Assembly (NCBI GenBank): GCA_946221385.1
Contig: CAMIGX010000001.1
Coordinates: forward strand, 62,001-126,000
Direction of reading: 5' to 3'
Source of the DNA: an uncultured Propionimicrobium sp.
GTDB lineage: Bacteria; Actinomycetota; Actinomycetes; Propionibacteriales; Propionibacteriaceae
DNA: 64,000 bases
Both the position numbers and the translations under genes were made by a program. The notes beneath the pieces are model-generated. The model saw nothing but the letters and a program-made list of their open reading frames with translations. It made no database searches and had not been told where the DNA came from. Shown here piece after piece: positions 34,060 through 42,969 of the stretch (the first letter of the stretch is position 1; every line of letters begins with the position of its first letter).

Positions 34060-35685
34060 TCAGTGGCAGAAGTGCCGAGCGCCAGTTAGGTACATCGTGA
34101 CACCCATTTCTTGGGCAGCTTCGATAGCCTCTTCGTCACGCATCGAACCGCCCGGTTGGACGATCGCCCGGATGCCGGCTTCGACGAGCATCTGCGGGCC
34201 GTCACCGAAGGGGAAGAAACCGTCAGAGGCGGCCACCGAGCCGGCGGCACGTTCACCAGCACGCTGGACGGCCAGTCGGCACGAATCCAGTCGGTTGACC
34301 TGCCCCATGCCGATACCGACCGTCGCCCCACCTTGGGCGAGCACGACCGCATTAGATTTCACCGAACGCGCGACGCGCCAGGCGAAGATCAAGTCTGCCA
34401 GCGTCTCCGAGTCGGCTTCATCACCGCTGACCAGCTGCCAATTGGACGGCTCGTCGCCGTCCGCGTCCAGTTCGTCAGGGGTCTGGACGATCAGGCCGCC
34501 GGAGATCTGCCGCATCACCAGCTCCTGCTCGGGATAGGGCGTGACTTCCAAGACCCGCAGATTGCGCTTGTCGCGCAAGATGTCGAGGGCTTCTTCGTCA
34601 TAGTCGGGCGCGACCAAGACTTCGGTGAAGATATTGCGCAGCTGCTCGGCAAGTTCGACGTCGACCTTCTGGTTGACGGCGACCACGCCGCCATAGGCGC
34701 TGACCGGATCGCATTCATAGGCTTTGCGATAGGCCTCGGCGATATCGGAGCCGATCGCGACGCCGCACGGGTTGGTGTGCTTGACGATCGCCGCCGCTGG
34801 CTGCCGATAGTCATATGCCATCCGATAGGCAGCCTCAGCGTCGAGATAGTTGTTGTAGCTCATCTCTTTGCCATGCAGCTGATCGGCGTACGCGATGCCT
34901 TCTTCCTCAGCGCCTTCGTCAACATAGAGCGCCGCCACTTGGTGCGGATTCTCGCCGTAACGCAGATCGGTCTCTTTGCTCCACACCGCACCGATCTGGC
35001 CGGGCATTTGTTCTGGCTCGTCGGGATCGTCTTCATCAGCGAGCTGCTCTTCAAACCACGCCTGGACTGCTACGTCATAGGCTGCGGTGTGCGCGAATGC
35101 GCGGGCCGCCAACTCACGACGCTGCAGCCAAGTGAAGCCACCGCCAGCGATCGCCTCATGCACCATCTCGTATTGCTCAGGGTCAGTCAACACTGCAACA
35201 TTGGCGAAATTCTTCGCGGCGCCGCGAATCATCGCTGGACCGCCGATGTCGATCTGTTCGATGCACTCTTCGGGGCTGGCTCCAGATTCGGCCGTCACGC
35301 TGAACGGGTAGAGGTTGACGATGACCAGGTCGAATGGCTCGATGCCTAGTTCGCGCAGTTCACTGCGGTGCTCGTCGAGTCGACGATCAGCCAAAATTCC
35401 CGCGTGCACCGCCGGATGCAAGGTCTTGACGCGCCCGTCCAGCGATTCGGGGAAGCCGGTGATTTCCTCTACCCGTCGCACCTGCACGCCAGCGTTCTCT
35501 AGCTGATCAGCGGTGTGTCCAGTCGAGACGATGTCCACACCCGCGTCAGCCAGTGCGAGCCCGAGCGGGACCAGTCCGTCCTTATCCGAAACCGAGATCA
35601 GCGCCCGCCGAAGCGGCAGCACTTTACCTTGCGCGGCGAAACCATCTTGGCCAGCGAAATTACCCTGGGGCATCGAAGTCACCAT
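34060..35685 (-). CDS. purH: bifunctional AICAR transformylase / IMP cyclohydrolase
   Basis: PurH does the last two steps to IMP. The 541 residues have the N-terminal cyclohydrolase domain (ALISVSDKDGLVPLG, STGHTADQLENAG, GRVKTLHPAVHAGIL) and the C-terminal transformylase domain (DLRYGENPHQVAALY, KHTNPCGVAIG, AWRVARSVKSNAVVLA, GMGQVNRLDS, ASDGFFPFGDG). In many actinobacteria purN sits directly before purH; here the upstream gene is DUF6350 and purN is absent. Confidence 0.96.
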   Translation of the reverse strand: MVTSMPQGNFAGQDGFAAQGKVLPLRRALISVSDKDGLVPLGLALADAGVDIVSTGHTADQLENAGVQVRRVEEITGFPESLDGRVKTLHPAVHAGILADRRLDEHRSELRELGIEPFDLVIVNLYPFSVTAESGASPEECIEQIDIGGPAMIRGAAKNFANVAVLTDPEQYEMVHEAIAGGGFTWLQRRELAARAFAHTAAYDVAVQAWFEEQLADEDDPDEPEQMPGQIGAVWSKETDLRYGENPHQVAALYVDEGAEEEGIAYADQLHGKEMSYNNYLDAEAAYRMAYDYRQPAAAIVKHTNPCGVAIGSDIAEAYRKAYECDPVSAYGGVVAVNQKVDVELAEQLRNIFTEVLVAPDYDEEALDILRDKRNLRVLEVTPYPEQELVMRQISGGLIVQTPDELDADGDEPSNWQLVSGDEADSETLADLIFAWRVARSVKSNAVVLAQGGATVGIGMGQVNRLDSCRLAVQRAGERAAGSVAASDGFFPFGDGPQMLVEAGIRAIVQPGGSMRDEEAIEAAQEMGVTMYLTGARHFCH

Positions 35686-35720
35686 TCCAGATTACCGAGC
35701 TTGGCGACGCCTCGGCATCC

Positions 35721-37163
35721 CTAGTCGTCCTTTGCGATCTGACGAGTCGCGTCGACGTCGATTTCGACGCTGTCGGCGTCCTGTGCTGGCGGTTCGGCGT
35801 CGTCACCACCACAGCTAGGTGCTGCGCTTGGGTCGCCGTCAAGGTTGGCGTCACTTGGAACGTCGGTCGGCGAGCTGCGCGCAGCTTGCCAAGCGATCAG
35901 GCTGGCCGTCAGCATGCCGCCGATGCCCATGCCAGTGGACGCCATGACGGCTAACGGGCCGAGCCGCGCGCCGAGATCGACCAATCGGATATTGCCCAGA
36001 TCGCCACTGGCGAACCAATCGATGACGACTAAGATCAGCCCAGACGAGATGCCGAGCATTGCTCCGAGGATCGCCGAGCGTACCGGATCCAATACCCGTT
36101 GGTCGCCGATTTGCGGGACGACATAGGTCGGCCAGGCCGCCGCGTCGCGGCGCAGCGCTCGCAGCAAGAGCCAGGCGGCTAGCGCCCCCGCGATCAGGGT
36201 CGTGGCTGCCCACCAGACCATTGCGTCAGGCTGCGGTCCATTCTGTGGCAGAGCGCCGAAAATCGGCAGTGCCGGCAGCATGCCCAAGTCAGTGCGCGCC
36301 GGTGATACGACCGATCCGTAACCGACCTGAATGCCAGCGCCGGTGACCCACGAGGTGGCCCACAGCAGCATGTTGGGCAAGTAGAGCGCTTGCAAGATCA
36401 CCAGCACGATGCCGCCGGCGATCCCAGCTTGTAGCGCATCGTGCAGCTCTCGGACCCTTCCCCAAGAGGCAATGAATGCCCAGCTTAAGACCAGCGCGCC
36501 AGCGGCCAACAAGAAGCCGATTCCGGCCGCGGCAGCTGGTGGCACGGCGCGCAGCCAGCGGTATTTTTCCGGCACCGCTGCGAGCGGTCGCCAACCATTG
36601 GCTCGGCCAAAACTGATCAGCGGGATAGCGAAGGCGACGATCAAACTGAGCAGTGGGTTGAAGCCGATGTCGCCGTCCGACCATTGCCGCACGCCAAACA
36701 AGATGACCAAATAGCTCAGTGCGAATGCGCCGCTCGTGGTCAACGTGGCGCGCAGCGCTGACTGTGGTTCTTCGGGCGGACGGATCCTGGTTGCGACCCA
36801 ATTGCAAAATCCGGTGCCCAATAGCACGATCAGCGCGGTCATGCCGAGCGGGACGATACTCAACCTCGCCCCTGGCAAGCCCACCGCGATGCCGTGGCTG
36901 AGCAGCCAACCTTGGCTAGCGATGTGCAAGGTGATCATCGGATCAATCTGGGGCGCGACCGTCCAAGCCAAAAAGCTCAAGGCGACCCAGAAAAGCCAGC
37001 CGATCAGCGCCGTCAGCAGTGCAGCACTGACGGCTGCCAGCCACCACGGGACGGCAAAACGCTGCAGATCTTGCTCGTCTTCGGCTTCGACTAGTCGCAC
37101 CCGGGTGCTGCCGGTGGCAGGTTTGCGCAACTTGCGCGTCAGATTCGCAATCGCGTTAGCCAC
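35721..37163 (-). CDS. DUF6350-type polytopic membrane protein
   Basis: About 480 residues with some ten to twelve hydrophobic segments spread over residues 35-430 and an acidic, Asp/Pro-rich tail. The position between sucCD and purH and the overall pattern match the actinobacterial DUF6350 (PerM-like) family, linked in mycobacteria to cell division and persistence. No enzymatic motif is visible. I chose GTG 37163, which has AGGGGG 5 bases upstream; an in-frame start at 37244 would add 27 residues without support. Confidence 0.8.
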   Translation of the reverse strand: MANAIANLTRKLRKPATGSTRVRLVEAEDEQDLQRFAVPWWLAAVSAALLTALIGWLFWVALSFLAWTVAPQIDPMITLHIASQGWLLSHGIAVGLPGARLSIVPLGMTALIVLLGTGFCNWVATRIRPPEEPQSALRATLTTSGAFALSYLVILFGVRQWSDGDIGFNPLLSLIVAFAIPLISFGRANGWRPLAAVPEKYRWLRAVPPAAAAGIGFLLAAGALVLSWAFIASWGRVRELHDALQAGIAGGIVLVILQALYLPNMLLWATSWVTGAGIQVGYGSVVSPARTDLGMLPALPIFGALPQNGPQPDAMVWWAATTLIAGALAAWLLLRALRRDAAAWPTYVVPQIGDQRVLDPVRSAILGAMLGISSGLILVVIDWFASGDLGNIRLVDLGARLGPLAVMASTGMGIGGMLTASLIAWQAARSSPTDVPSDANLDGDPSAAPSCGGDDAEPPAQDADSVEIDVDATRQIAKDD

Positions 37164-37265
37164 CTGATCCCCCTGCGAAAGAATGATTGGCTTCGAGGTT
37201 AATGCAGACCATCGCGCGGCCTGAGGATCGACTGGCCCGCACATCCAAGACGGGGAGAAAATGCG

Positions 37266-37303
37266 ACGGACGGGGACCAGTCGTGGTGACTGTCCCCGTC
37301 CGT
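37266..37303 (-). terminator. hairpin terminator after sucCD
   Basis: A 16-bp stem with one bulged C joins 37266-37282 to 37288-37303 around the loop GTGGT. On the minus strand it is followed by CGCATTTTCTC. It lies 26 bases after the sucD stop. The U-tract is short, so termination may be partial. Confidence 0.7.
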
Positions 37304-37328
37304 TGCGGAAATGAATGTGCTGGCTACC

Positions 37329-38216
37329 TCAGCCTTGAGTGCTGAGCAATCCGCGCATCAACGTGGCGGTCTCGCTCGGCGTCCGACCGACGGTGACGCC
37401 CGCCGCTTCGAGGGCGACCTGCTTGGCTGCTGCGGTGCCCGCTGAACCGGATACGATCGCGCCGGCGTGTCCCATCGTCTTGCCCTCGGGAGCGGTGAAG
37501 CCAGCCACGTAACCGACGACCGGTTTGGTGATGTGCTGCTGAATGTAGGCGGCAGCGCGTTCTTCGGCGTCACCACCGATTTCGCCGATCATGACGATCG
37601 CCTTGGTCTCCGGGTCATCCTCGAAGGCCTGCAGCGCGTCGATGTGCGTCGTGCCGACGATCGGGTCACCGCCGATGCCGACCGCCGTCGAGAAGCCGAA
37701 ATCACGCAGCTCATACATCATCTGATAGGTCAGCGTGCCCGACTTGGAGACCAGGCCGATCGGTCCGGGGCCGGTGATATTGGCTGGAATGATGCCGGCA
37801 TTCGACTGGCCAGGCGAGATGATGCCCGGGCAGTTAGGGCCGATCAGCCGCACGCCCGCCTCCAGCGCGTGATTGACGAATTTCGCCGAATCGAGCACCG
37901 GAATGCCTTCGGTGATCGCCACGACCAGATCAACTCCGCCGTCCACAGCTTCGGTGACGGCACCGCCAGCAAATGGCGGCGGCACGAAGATGACCGAGGT
38001 ATTAGCTCCGGTTTCCTCGACTGCCTCGTTGACCGAGTCGAAGACCGGGACGCTGACGCCACCGTCGAAGTCGACGCTCTGCCCGCCCTTGCGCGGGGTC
38101 ACGCCGCCGACGATCTGCGCGCCGCAAGCGATCATCCGAGCGGTGTGCTTACGTCCTTCAGAACCAGTCATGCCCTGGACGATGATCTTGGAATCCTTGT
38201 CCAACCAAATAGCCAT
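37329..38216 (-). CDS. sucD: succinyl-CoA synthetase alpha subunit
   Basis: The alpha subunit binds CoA and is phosphorylated on a histidine. The 295-residue protein has VQGMTGSEGRKHTARMIACG, VFVPPPFAGGAVTEA, VVAITEGIPVLD, GPNCPGIISPGQ and GKTMGHAGAIVSG, whose His is the phosphorylated one. ATG 38216 has GAGGAG 6 bases upstream. It follows sucC by 10 bases in one operon of the citric acid cycle. Confidence 0.96.
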   Translation of the reverse strand: MAIWLDKDSKIIVQGMTGSEGRKHTARMIACGAQIVGGVTPRKGGQSVDFDGGVSVPVFDSVNEAVEETGANTSVIFVPPPFAGGAVTEAVDGGVDLVVAITEGIPVLDSAKFVNHALEAGVRLIGPNCPGIISPGQSNAGIIPANITGPGPIGLVSKSGTLTYQMMYELRDFGFSTAVGIGGDPIVGTTHIDALQAFEDDPETKAIVMIGEIGGDAEERAAAYIQQHITKPVVGYVAGFTAPEGKTMGHAGAIVSGSAGTAAAKQVALEAAGVTVGRTPSETATLMRGLLSTQG

Positions 38217-38226
38217 CTCGCGCTCC

Positions 38227-39438
38227 TCAGATCTCGCCGCCGAGCTCGGCCTGCTGGGCCGGCTGTTCATCTTGGACGGCCAACTCCGCCGCCATCCGGG
38301 CACCTTCGTCCATGGTCTGGGCGACGCGCAACATATGGTGGTCGAAGTCAGCCAGGATCGCGCGGCCTTCGTCGACGGCATTGCCGTCCAGCCGCACGAC
38401 CAGCGGACGGGTGGCTTCGTCACCGAGCAACTCCAAGGCTTGCACGATGCCCCGAGCGACCTCGACGCACGAGGTGATGCCACCGAAGATGTTGACGAAG
38501 ACCGAGCGCACCTGCGAGTCGGACAAGATGATGCCTAATCCGTTTGCCATGACGGTCGCTGACGCGCCACCGCCGATGTCGAGGAAGTTCGCCGGCTTGG
38601 GCTGGCCGGGCAGATCCTCACCGGCGTAGGCGACGACGTCGAGGGTGCTCATCACCAGGCCAGCGCCATTGCCGATGATGCCCACATTGCCGTCGAGTTT
38701 GACGTAGTTGAGGTCCAGCTCCTGCGCGGCCTTTTCCAGCGGATCAGTCGCTGCGTGGTCGACCAATTCAGCATGCCCTGCCTGTCGGAAGCTGGCGTTG
38801 TCGTCCACGGTGATCTTGCCGTCAGCAGCCAGGAATTGACCCTGCTCGGTCTTGACCAGTGGGTTGACCTCCACCAGGGACGCGTCCTCGGATTGGAAGA
38901 CCTCGCCGAGCTTCATGAGCACCTCAGCGACCGCGGCACGGTCTTCGGCGCGGAAACCAGCAGCGGCGACTATCTCGTCAGCCTTAGCCTGGTCGATGCC
39001 GACAGCCGGCTCGACGCGCACCTTGGCCAGCGCATCTGGCCGCTCGGCGGCTAGCGTCTCAATGTCCATGCCGCCCTCGACGCTGCACATCGCTAGCAAA
39101 GCCCGCTCGGCGCGGTCGACCAGCAGCGAGAAGTAATATTCCTCGGCGATTTGAATGCCTTCGGCGACCATGACGGCATTGACGGTGTGACCTTTGATGT
39201 CCATGCCCAGGATGTCCTCGGCTGCCGCACGAGCCTCGGCTGGGGATTTCGTCACCTTGACGCCACCGGCTTTGCCACGGCCACCGGTCTTGACCTGAGC
39301 CTTGACGACGGTCACCGGCGTGCCGAGAGTCTCGGCGGCCTGTCCGACCTCGGCTGGGGTGCGAGCCACGATGCCGCGCGGGACGGGCACGCCATGCGCT
39401 TCGAACAGGTCGCGCGCCTGATATTCGTAAAGATCCAT
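38227..39438 (-). CDS. sucC: succinyl-CoA synthetase beta subunit
   Basis: The beta subunit binds the nucleotide and succinate. The 403-residue protein has an N-terminal ATP-grasp domain (MDLYEYQARDLFEAHGVPVP, VKAQVKTGGRGKAGGVKV, VEVNPLVKTEQGQFLAADGK) and a C-terminal ligase domain (LDGNVGIIGNGAGLVMSTLD, NFLDIGGGAS, VFVNIFGGITSCVEVA). The C-terminal tail is about 10 residues longer than usual. ATG 39438 has GAGGAG just upstream. Confidence 0.96.
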   Translation of the reverse strand: MDLYEYQARDLFEAHGVPVPRGIVARTPAEVGQAAETLGTPVTVVKAQVKTGGRGKAGGVKVTKSPAEARAAAEDILGMDIKGHTVNAVMVAEGIQIAEEYYFSLLVDRAERALLAMCSVEGGMDIETLAAERPDALAKVRVEPAVGIDQAKADEIVAAAGFRAEDRAAVAEVLMKLGEVFQSEDASLVEVNPLVKTEQGQFLAADGKITVDDNASFRQAGHAELVDHAATDPLEKAAQELDLNYVKLDGNVGIIGNGAGLVMSTLDVVAYAGEDLPGQPKPANFLDIGGGASATVMANGLGIILSDSQVRSVFVNIFGGITSCVEVARGIVQALELLGDEATRPLVVRLDGNAVDEGRAILADFDHHMLRVAQTMDEGARMAAELAVQDEQPAQQAELGGEI

Positions 39439-39501
39439 GAGTCTCCTCGTTGAGTTGCTGCTGGGTCTTAGCAAACCAGATCTATTGTGTTGTAGCTGCG
39501 C

Positions 39502-41976
39502 TCACAGTTTCTCCATTGGCGCATATTTCAAGGCCAGGCGTTTGACGCCAGCCGAGCCGAAATCGACGTCAGCCTTCGCATTGTCACCAGCGCCACTGAC
39601 GGTGACGACCGTGCCGAGACCAAAAGTCGTGTGCAAGACCCGATCGCCAGGATTCAGCGCCACGCTCACCTTGGGTTTTGGTCCGCTACCCGAGCCGAAG
39701 ACGCGACCCTCCCCGTCCGAGGTCGCCCGACGGACTTGGCCGGCTCGGGTCGCTGAGCTTGATGCCCAGGTCGAAATCGCCTCTCCAGTGCGTCGCCAAT
39801 CGATCAATTCGTCTGGAATTTCAGCCAGGAAACGGCTCGCTGGATTGTGCGCAGGGCTACCCCACGTCGAACGCACCCCCGCGCGGGTCAAATAGAGCTG
39901 TTCACGAGCCCGCGTGATGCCGACATAGGCCAACCGTCGCTCTTCGGATAGTTCATCAGCGTCGACCATCGCGCGCATGTGCGGGAAGATGCCGTCCTCC
40001 ATGCCGGTCAAGAAGACAGTGTCGAATTCCAGCCCCTTCGCAGTGTGCAGCGTCATCAACGTGACGACGCCGTCATCGTCAGTGTCCGGGATCTGGTCGG
40101 AATCTGCGACCAGCGCGATGCGCTCCAAGAAGGCTGGCAGCGAACCATCAGCCTCTGGCATGCCGAGGCCCAATTCGCCAGCCAGCTGATCGGCCTCGGT
40201 TTCGCTGCCGCTGGGCGATTGGTCGTCATCCATGGGCAGGTCAATGGCGAAAGCTTGGGCGACGAATTCCTGCGCCACAGCGACCAGTTCGAGCAGATTT
40301 TCCACGCGCGTTTCGTCTTGCGGATCAGACGAAGCCCGCAATTCTTCGAGCATGCCGCTGTCAGTCAGGACCCGGGTCAAGATTTCGTCAGCGTTGACGC
40401 CGTCAGCCACAGCTTGGCGTAGCCCCGCCATCATGTCGCCGAATGCCTTGATTTGATTCAGCGAACGGGTCGCTAGTCCTGGCACTTCGCCGACCTGCTC
40501 GATCGCTTGGGAAAAAGTGATCTCCTGGTTCGCTGCGTAAGCCTCTAGGGCTGCCTCCGCTCGGTCGCCGATGCCTCGTTTGGGGACGTTCAAGATGCGC
40601 CGGATCGAGACGTCATCAGCCGGGTTAGCGATGGCGCGCAGATAGGCGATTGCGTCCCGGACTTCTTTACGTTCGTAGAAGCGCACGCCTCCGACGACCC
40701 GATATGGCAGGCCGGTGCGGATGAAGACTTCTTCGAAAGGCCGCGACTGGGCGTTAGTGCGATAGAAGACGGCCACCTGCCCATAGCTGGCCTTGCCGTC
40801 GTCGACGAGCGAATCGATCTCATTGCCGACGAAGCGAGCCTCGTCATGTTCAGTGTCGGCGACGTAGCCGACGATCTTGGCGCCATCTCCTGCATCGCTC
40901 CACAGCCGCTTGGCGGGCCGATGCGCATTATGCGAAATGACGGCATTTGCTGCCGTCAAGACGGTCTGCGTCGAGCGGTAATTTTGCTCCAGCAAGATCG
41001 TGGTGGCGCCGGGGAAATCCTCTTCGAAATCCAAAATATTACGAATCGTGGCGCCTCGGAATGCGTAAATCGACTGGTCTGAATCGCCGACGACCATCAA
41101 TTCCGCTGGCGGCACTTTCGGCATTTGCGGGTCCAGGCCGTCGTCGTCCAATTCCCCACACAATTGCTTGATGAGCATATATTGCGCGTGGTTGGTGTCT
41201 TGATATTCGTCAACGAGCACCTGCCGGAAACGACGTCGATAGCTCTCCCGAATTTCGGGGAAACGTTCAAATAACTGCACCGTCGACATGATCAAATCAT
41301 CAAAATCCAGCGCATTAGCTGCGCGCAACCGACGTTGATATTCCGCATAGGCCTCCGCCATGACCTGCTCATTGCCGGTCTTGGCAGCTTGTGCGGCTGC
41401 CTGCGGACCGAGCAGCTCATTTTTAGCGTTAGTCACCCAGTTCAAGATCGTGCGTGGCGGGAATCGCTTTGGATCTAGGTTTTGATCGCGGGCGACCAAC
41501 GTCATGAGTCGTTTGGCGTCGGTATCGTCATATATCGAGAAATTACGACTCATCCCCAACGCGCCAATTTCCGCGCGCAAAATACGCACGCAAGCTGAGT
41601 GGAATGTCGCTACCCACATTAATTTCGCGCGATTGCCGACTAATTCAATGACGCGGCCACGCATTTCTGCAGCGGCTTTATTGGTGAAAGTGATCGCTAA
41701 AATCGAGCCCGGATGCACATTGCGCTGGCTGACCAGATAGGCGATGCGTCGAGTCAAGACTCGAGTCTTGCCCGACCCAGCCCCGGCGACGACTAAGACT
41801 GGTCCCCCGGCATGCGTGACGGCCTGCCGTTGCGGCTCATTGAGGTCAGCCAGCAATTCCTCGGCACTCGACTTCGGTGGGGCCTCATGACCAGGACGCT
41901 CCGGACGCACAGCGGCGGCGACGTCGTCTCGCCGCTCAAGCGCGGCGCTGAAAGCTGCGAAGGGATCAGTGCTCAT
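39502..41976 (-). CDS. pcrA: ATP-dependent DNA helicase PcrA/UvrD
   Basis: A superfamily 1A helicase of about 824 residues acting in repair and replication fork processing. Motifs seen in order: Q motif LNEPQRQAVTHAGGPVLVVA, Walker A GAGSGKTRVLTRRIAYL, ITFTNKAAAEMRGRV, VLVDEYQDTNHAQY (Walker B), VVGDSDQSIYAFRGA, LEQNYRSTQTVL, VTLMTLHTAKGLEFDTVFL and RRLAYVGITRAREQLYLT. The C-terminal Tudor-like segment GDRVLHTTFGLGTVV that binds RNA polymerase in PcrA is also present. I prefer ATG 41976 over the longer frame to 42000. Confidence 0.95.
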   Translation of the reverse strand: MSTDPFAAFSAALERRDDVAAAVRPERPGHEAPPKSSAEELLADLNEPQRQAVTHAGGPVLVVAGAGSGKTRVLTRRIAYLVSQRNVHPGSILAITFTNKAAAEMRGRVIELVGNRAKLMWVATFHSACVRILRAEIGALGMSRNFSIYDDTDAKRLMTLVARDQNLDPKRFPPRTILNWVTNAKNELLGPQAAAQAAKTGNEQVMAEAYAEYQRRLRAANALDFDDLIMSTVQLFERFPEIRESYRRRFRQVLVDEYQDTNHAQYMLIKQLCGELDDDGLDPQMPKVPPAELMVVGDSDQSIYAFRGATIRNILDFEEDFPGATTILLEQNYRSTQTVLTAANAVISHNAHRPAKRLWSDAGDGAKIVGYVADTEHDEARFVGNEIDSLVDDGKASYGQVAVFYRTNAQSRPFEEVFIRTGLPYRVVGGVRFYERKEVRDAIAYLRAIANPADDVSIRRILNVPKRGIGDRAEAALEAYAANQEITFSQAIEQVGEVPGLATRSLNQIKAFGDMMAGLRQAVADGVNADEILTRVLTDSGMLEELRASSDPQDETRVENLLELVAVAQEFVAQAFAIDLPMDDDQSPSGSETEADQLAGELGLGMPEADGSLPAFLERIALVADSDQIPDTDDDGVVTLMTLHTAKGLEFDTVFLTGMEDGIFPHMRAMVDADELSEERRLAYVGITRAREQLYLTRAGVRSTWGSPAHNPASRFLAEIPDELIDWRRTGEAISTWASSSATRAGQVRRATSDGEGRVFGSGSGPKPKVSVALNPGDRVLHTTFGLGTVVTVSGAGDNAKADVDFGSAGVKRLALKYAPMEKL

Positions 41977-42127
41977 GACGTCTTTCACGATATCGATCAA
42001 TCAACTGTATTGCGCGCACTAAGTCGGCCCGATGACTTAGGCGATTCCCGCCAAGCAGCCTGTGAATTTCCCAAGCTTTGGCTGAATAGCCTCCATTTTG
42101 ACGCTGTGACTGCCTAGGCTTGTTGGC

Positions 42128-42412
42128 ATGTCATTCATTTCCTGGATCTTGATCGGTCTCATCGCAGGCGCTATCGCTCGTTCGGTCGTCGGCGGCGGCT
42201 CCAGCAGCTGGCTGATGAACTTGCTGCTCGGTGTGCTCGGCGCTGTGGTCGGCGGCTGGCTGGCCGGCGCGCTGTTCGACGTCGACTACATCCGTGGCTT
42301 CTGGGATTGGCGGACCTGGCTGGTCGCCATCCTCGGCGGTTTCCTGGTCACCTGGATCTACAACGCCATGACCGGCCGTAACACCTCGAACCCGAAGACT
42401 CCCACTCGTTAA
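42128..42412 (+). CDS. GlsB/YeaQ/YmgE-family small membrane protein
   Basis: A 94-residue protein with three hydrophobic segments and glycine-rich helices (IAGAIARSVVGGGSSSWLMN, GVLGAVVGGWLAGALF, LVAILGGFLVTWIYNAM), the pattern of the transglycosylase-associated/GlsB stress family. Biochemical role unclear. No good ribosome binding site precedes ATG 42128. A terminator follows. Confidence 0.83.
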   Translation: MSFISWILIGLIAGAIARSVVGGGSSSWLMNLLLGVLGAVVGGWLAGALFDVDYIRGFWDWRTWLVAILGGFLVTWIYNAMTGRNTSNPKTPTR

Positions 42413-42434
42413 TCAATCCGCAACTCAATCTTTG

Positions 42435-42470
42435 ACGGGCCAGCTCAGCTAAGGAGGTGGCCCGTTTTTC
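42435..42470 (+). terminator. Rho-independent terminator after the GlsB-like gene
   Basis: ACGGGCCA (42435-42442) pairs with TGGCCCGT (42458-42465) around a 15-base loop, followed by a run of five T from the last stem base. Confidence 0.85.
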
Positions 42471-42566
42471 ATCTTCGCGATCGATGAAAACTGACCAAGA
42501 TCGTTCGTTCGGGTGACGAAAATCAGCCACCGGCGCAGCACAATGGAAATAGTTCAAATCTGCAGT

Positions 42567-42598
42567 ATTCAAGCGACGAGGAATTCAAGCGACGAGGA
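42567..42598 (+). repeat. perfect 16-bp tandem duplication carrying a ribosome binding site
   Basis: ATTCAAGCGACGAGGA occurs twice without a gap (42567-42582 and 42583-42598), directly before the pspC start at 42606. Each copy ends in GAGGA, so the duplication gives two possible Shine-Dalgarno cores, at about 24 and 8 bases from the ATG. Confidence 0.95.
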
Positions 42599-42605
42599 GA
42601 AAGAC

Positions 42606-42851
42606 ATGCCCCAAAAGCAATTGACCCGCAGCGCAAGTGACAAGATGATCGGCGGCGTCTGCGGCGGCCTGGCCGAATATTTCGGGATCGACAGCACCCT
42701 GGTACGCGTCATCACCGCGTTCTTGGTCTTCTTTCTGGGCCTGGGACCGCTGCTCTACATCGTGCTGTGGATCGTCATGCCGCAGGGCACGAACTTCAGC
42801 AATCCCCAGCATCCGCATTTCAACGGACCGCAAGATCAATATCGCGCCTGA
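42606..42851 (+). CDS. PspC-domain membrane protein
   Basis: An 81-residue protein made almost only of a PspC domain: LTRSASDKMIGGVCGGLAEY, FGIDSTLVRVITAF and a hydrophobic helix LVFFLGLGPLLYIVLWIVMP. PspC proteins act in envelope-stress responses, but the short actinobacterial forms are mostly uncharacterised. ATG 42606 has GAGGAG upstream within the duplicated element. Confidence 0.88.
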   Translation: MPQKQLTRSASDKMIGGVCGGLAEYFGIDSTLVRVITAFLVFFLGLGPLLYIVLWIVMPQGTNFSNPQHPHFNGPQDQYRA

Positions 42852-42904
42852 CGACAGTTCCCCGCGCGGAGGGCATCAAACACCAAATCTCTCCTGACGC
42901 AAAA

Positions 42905-42940
42905 CGAAGAGGGCCCCAAACGGGGCCCTCTTCGCATTTT
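42905..42940. terminator. bidirectional terminator between pspC-like gene and Gly/Ala-rich gene
   Basis: A perfect 13-bp stem, CGAAGAGGGCCCC (42905-42917) with GGGGCCCTCTTCG (42922-42934), is followed by CATTTTC on the plus strand and by TTTTG on the minus strand. It sits between two convergent genes and can serve both. Confidence 0.92.
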
Positions 42941-42969
42941 CTTGATCGCGACGCGGTGAGCGTCAAAGA

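Noticed and set aside
34111..35349. 412-codon open frame on the plus strand
   Set aside because: Shadow of purH on the other strand; no recognisable domain and no ribosome binding site.
37467..38477. 336-codon open frame on the plus strand
   Set aside because: Opposite sucD and the end of sucC, both of which are unambiguous.
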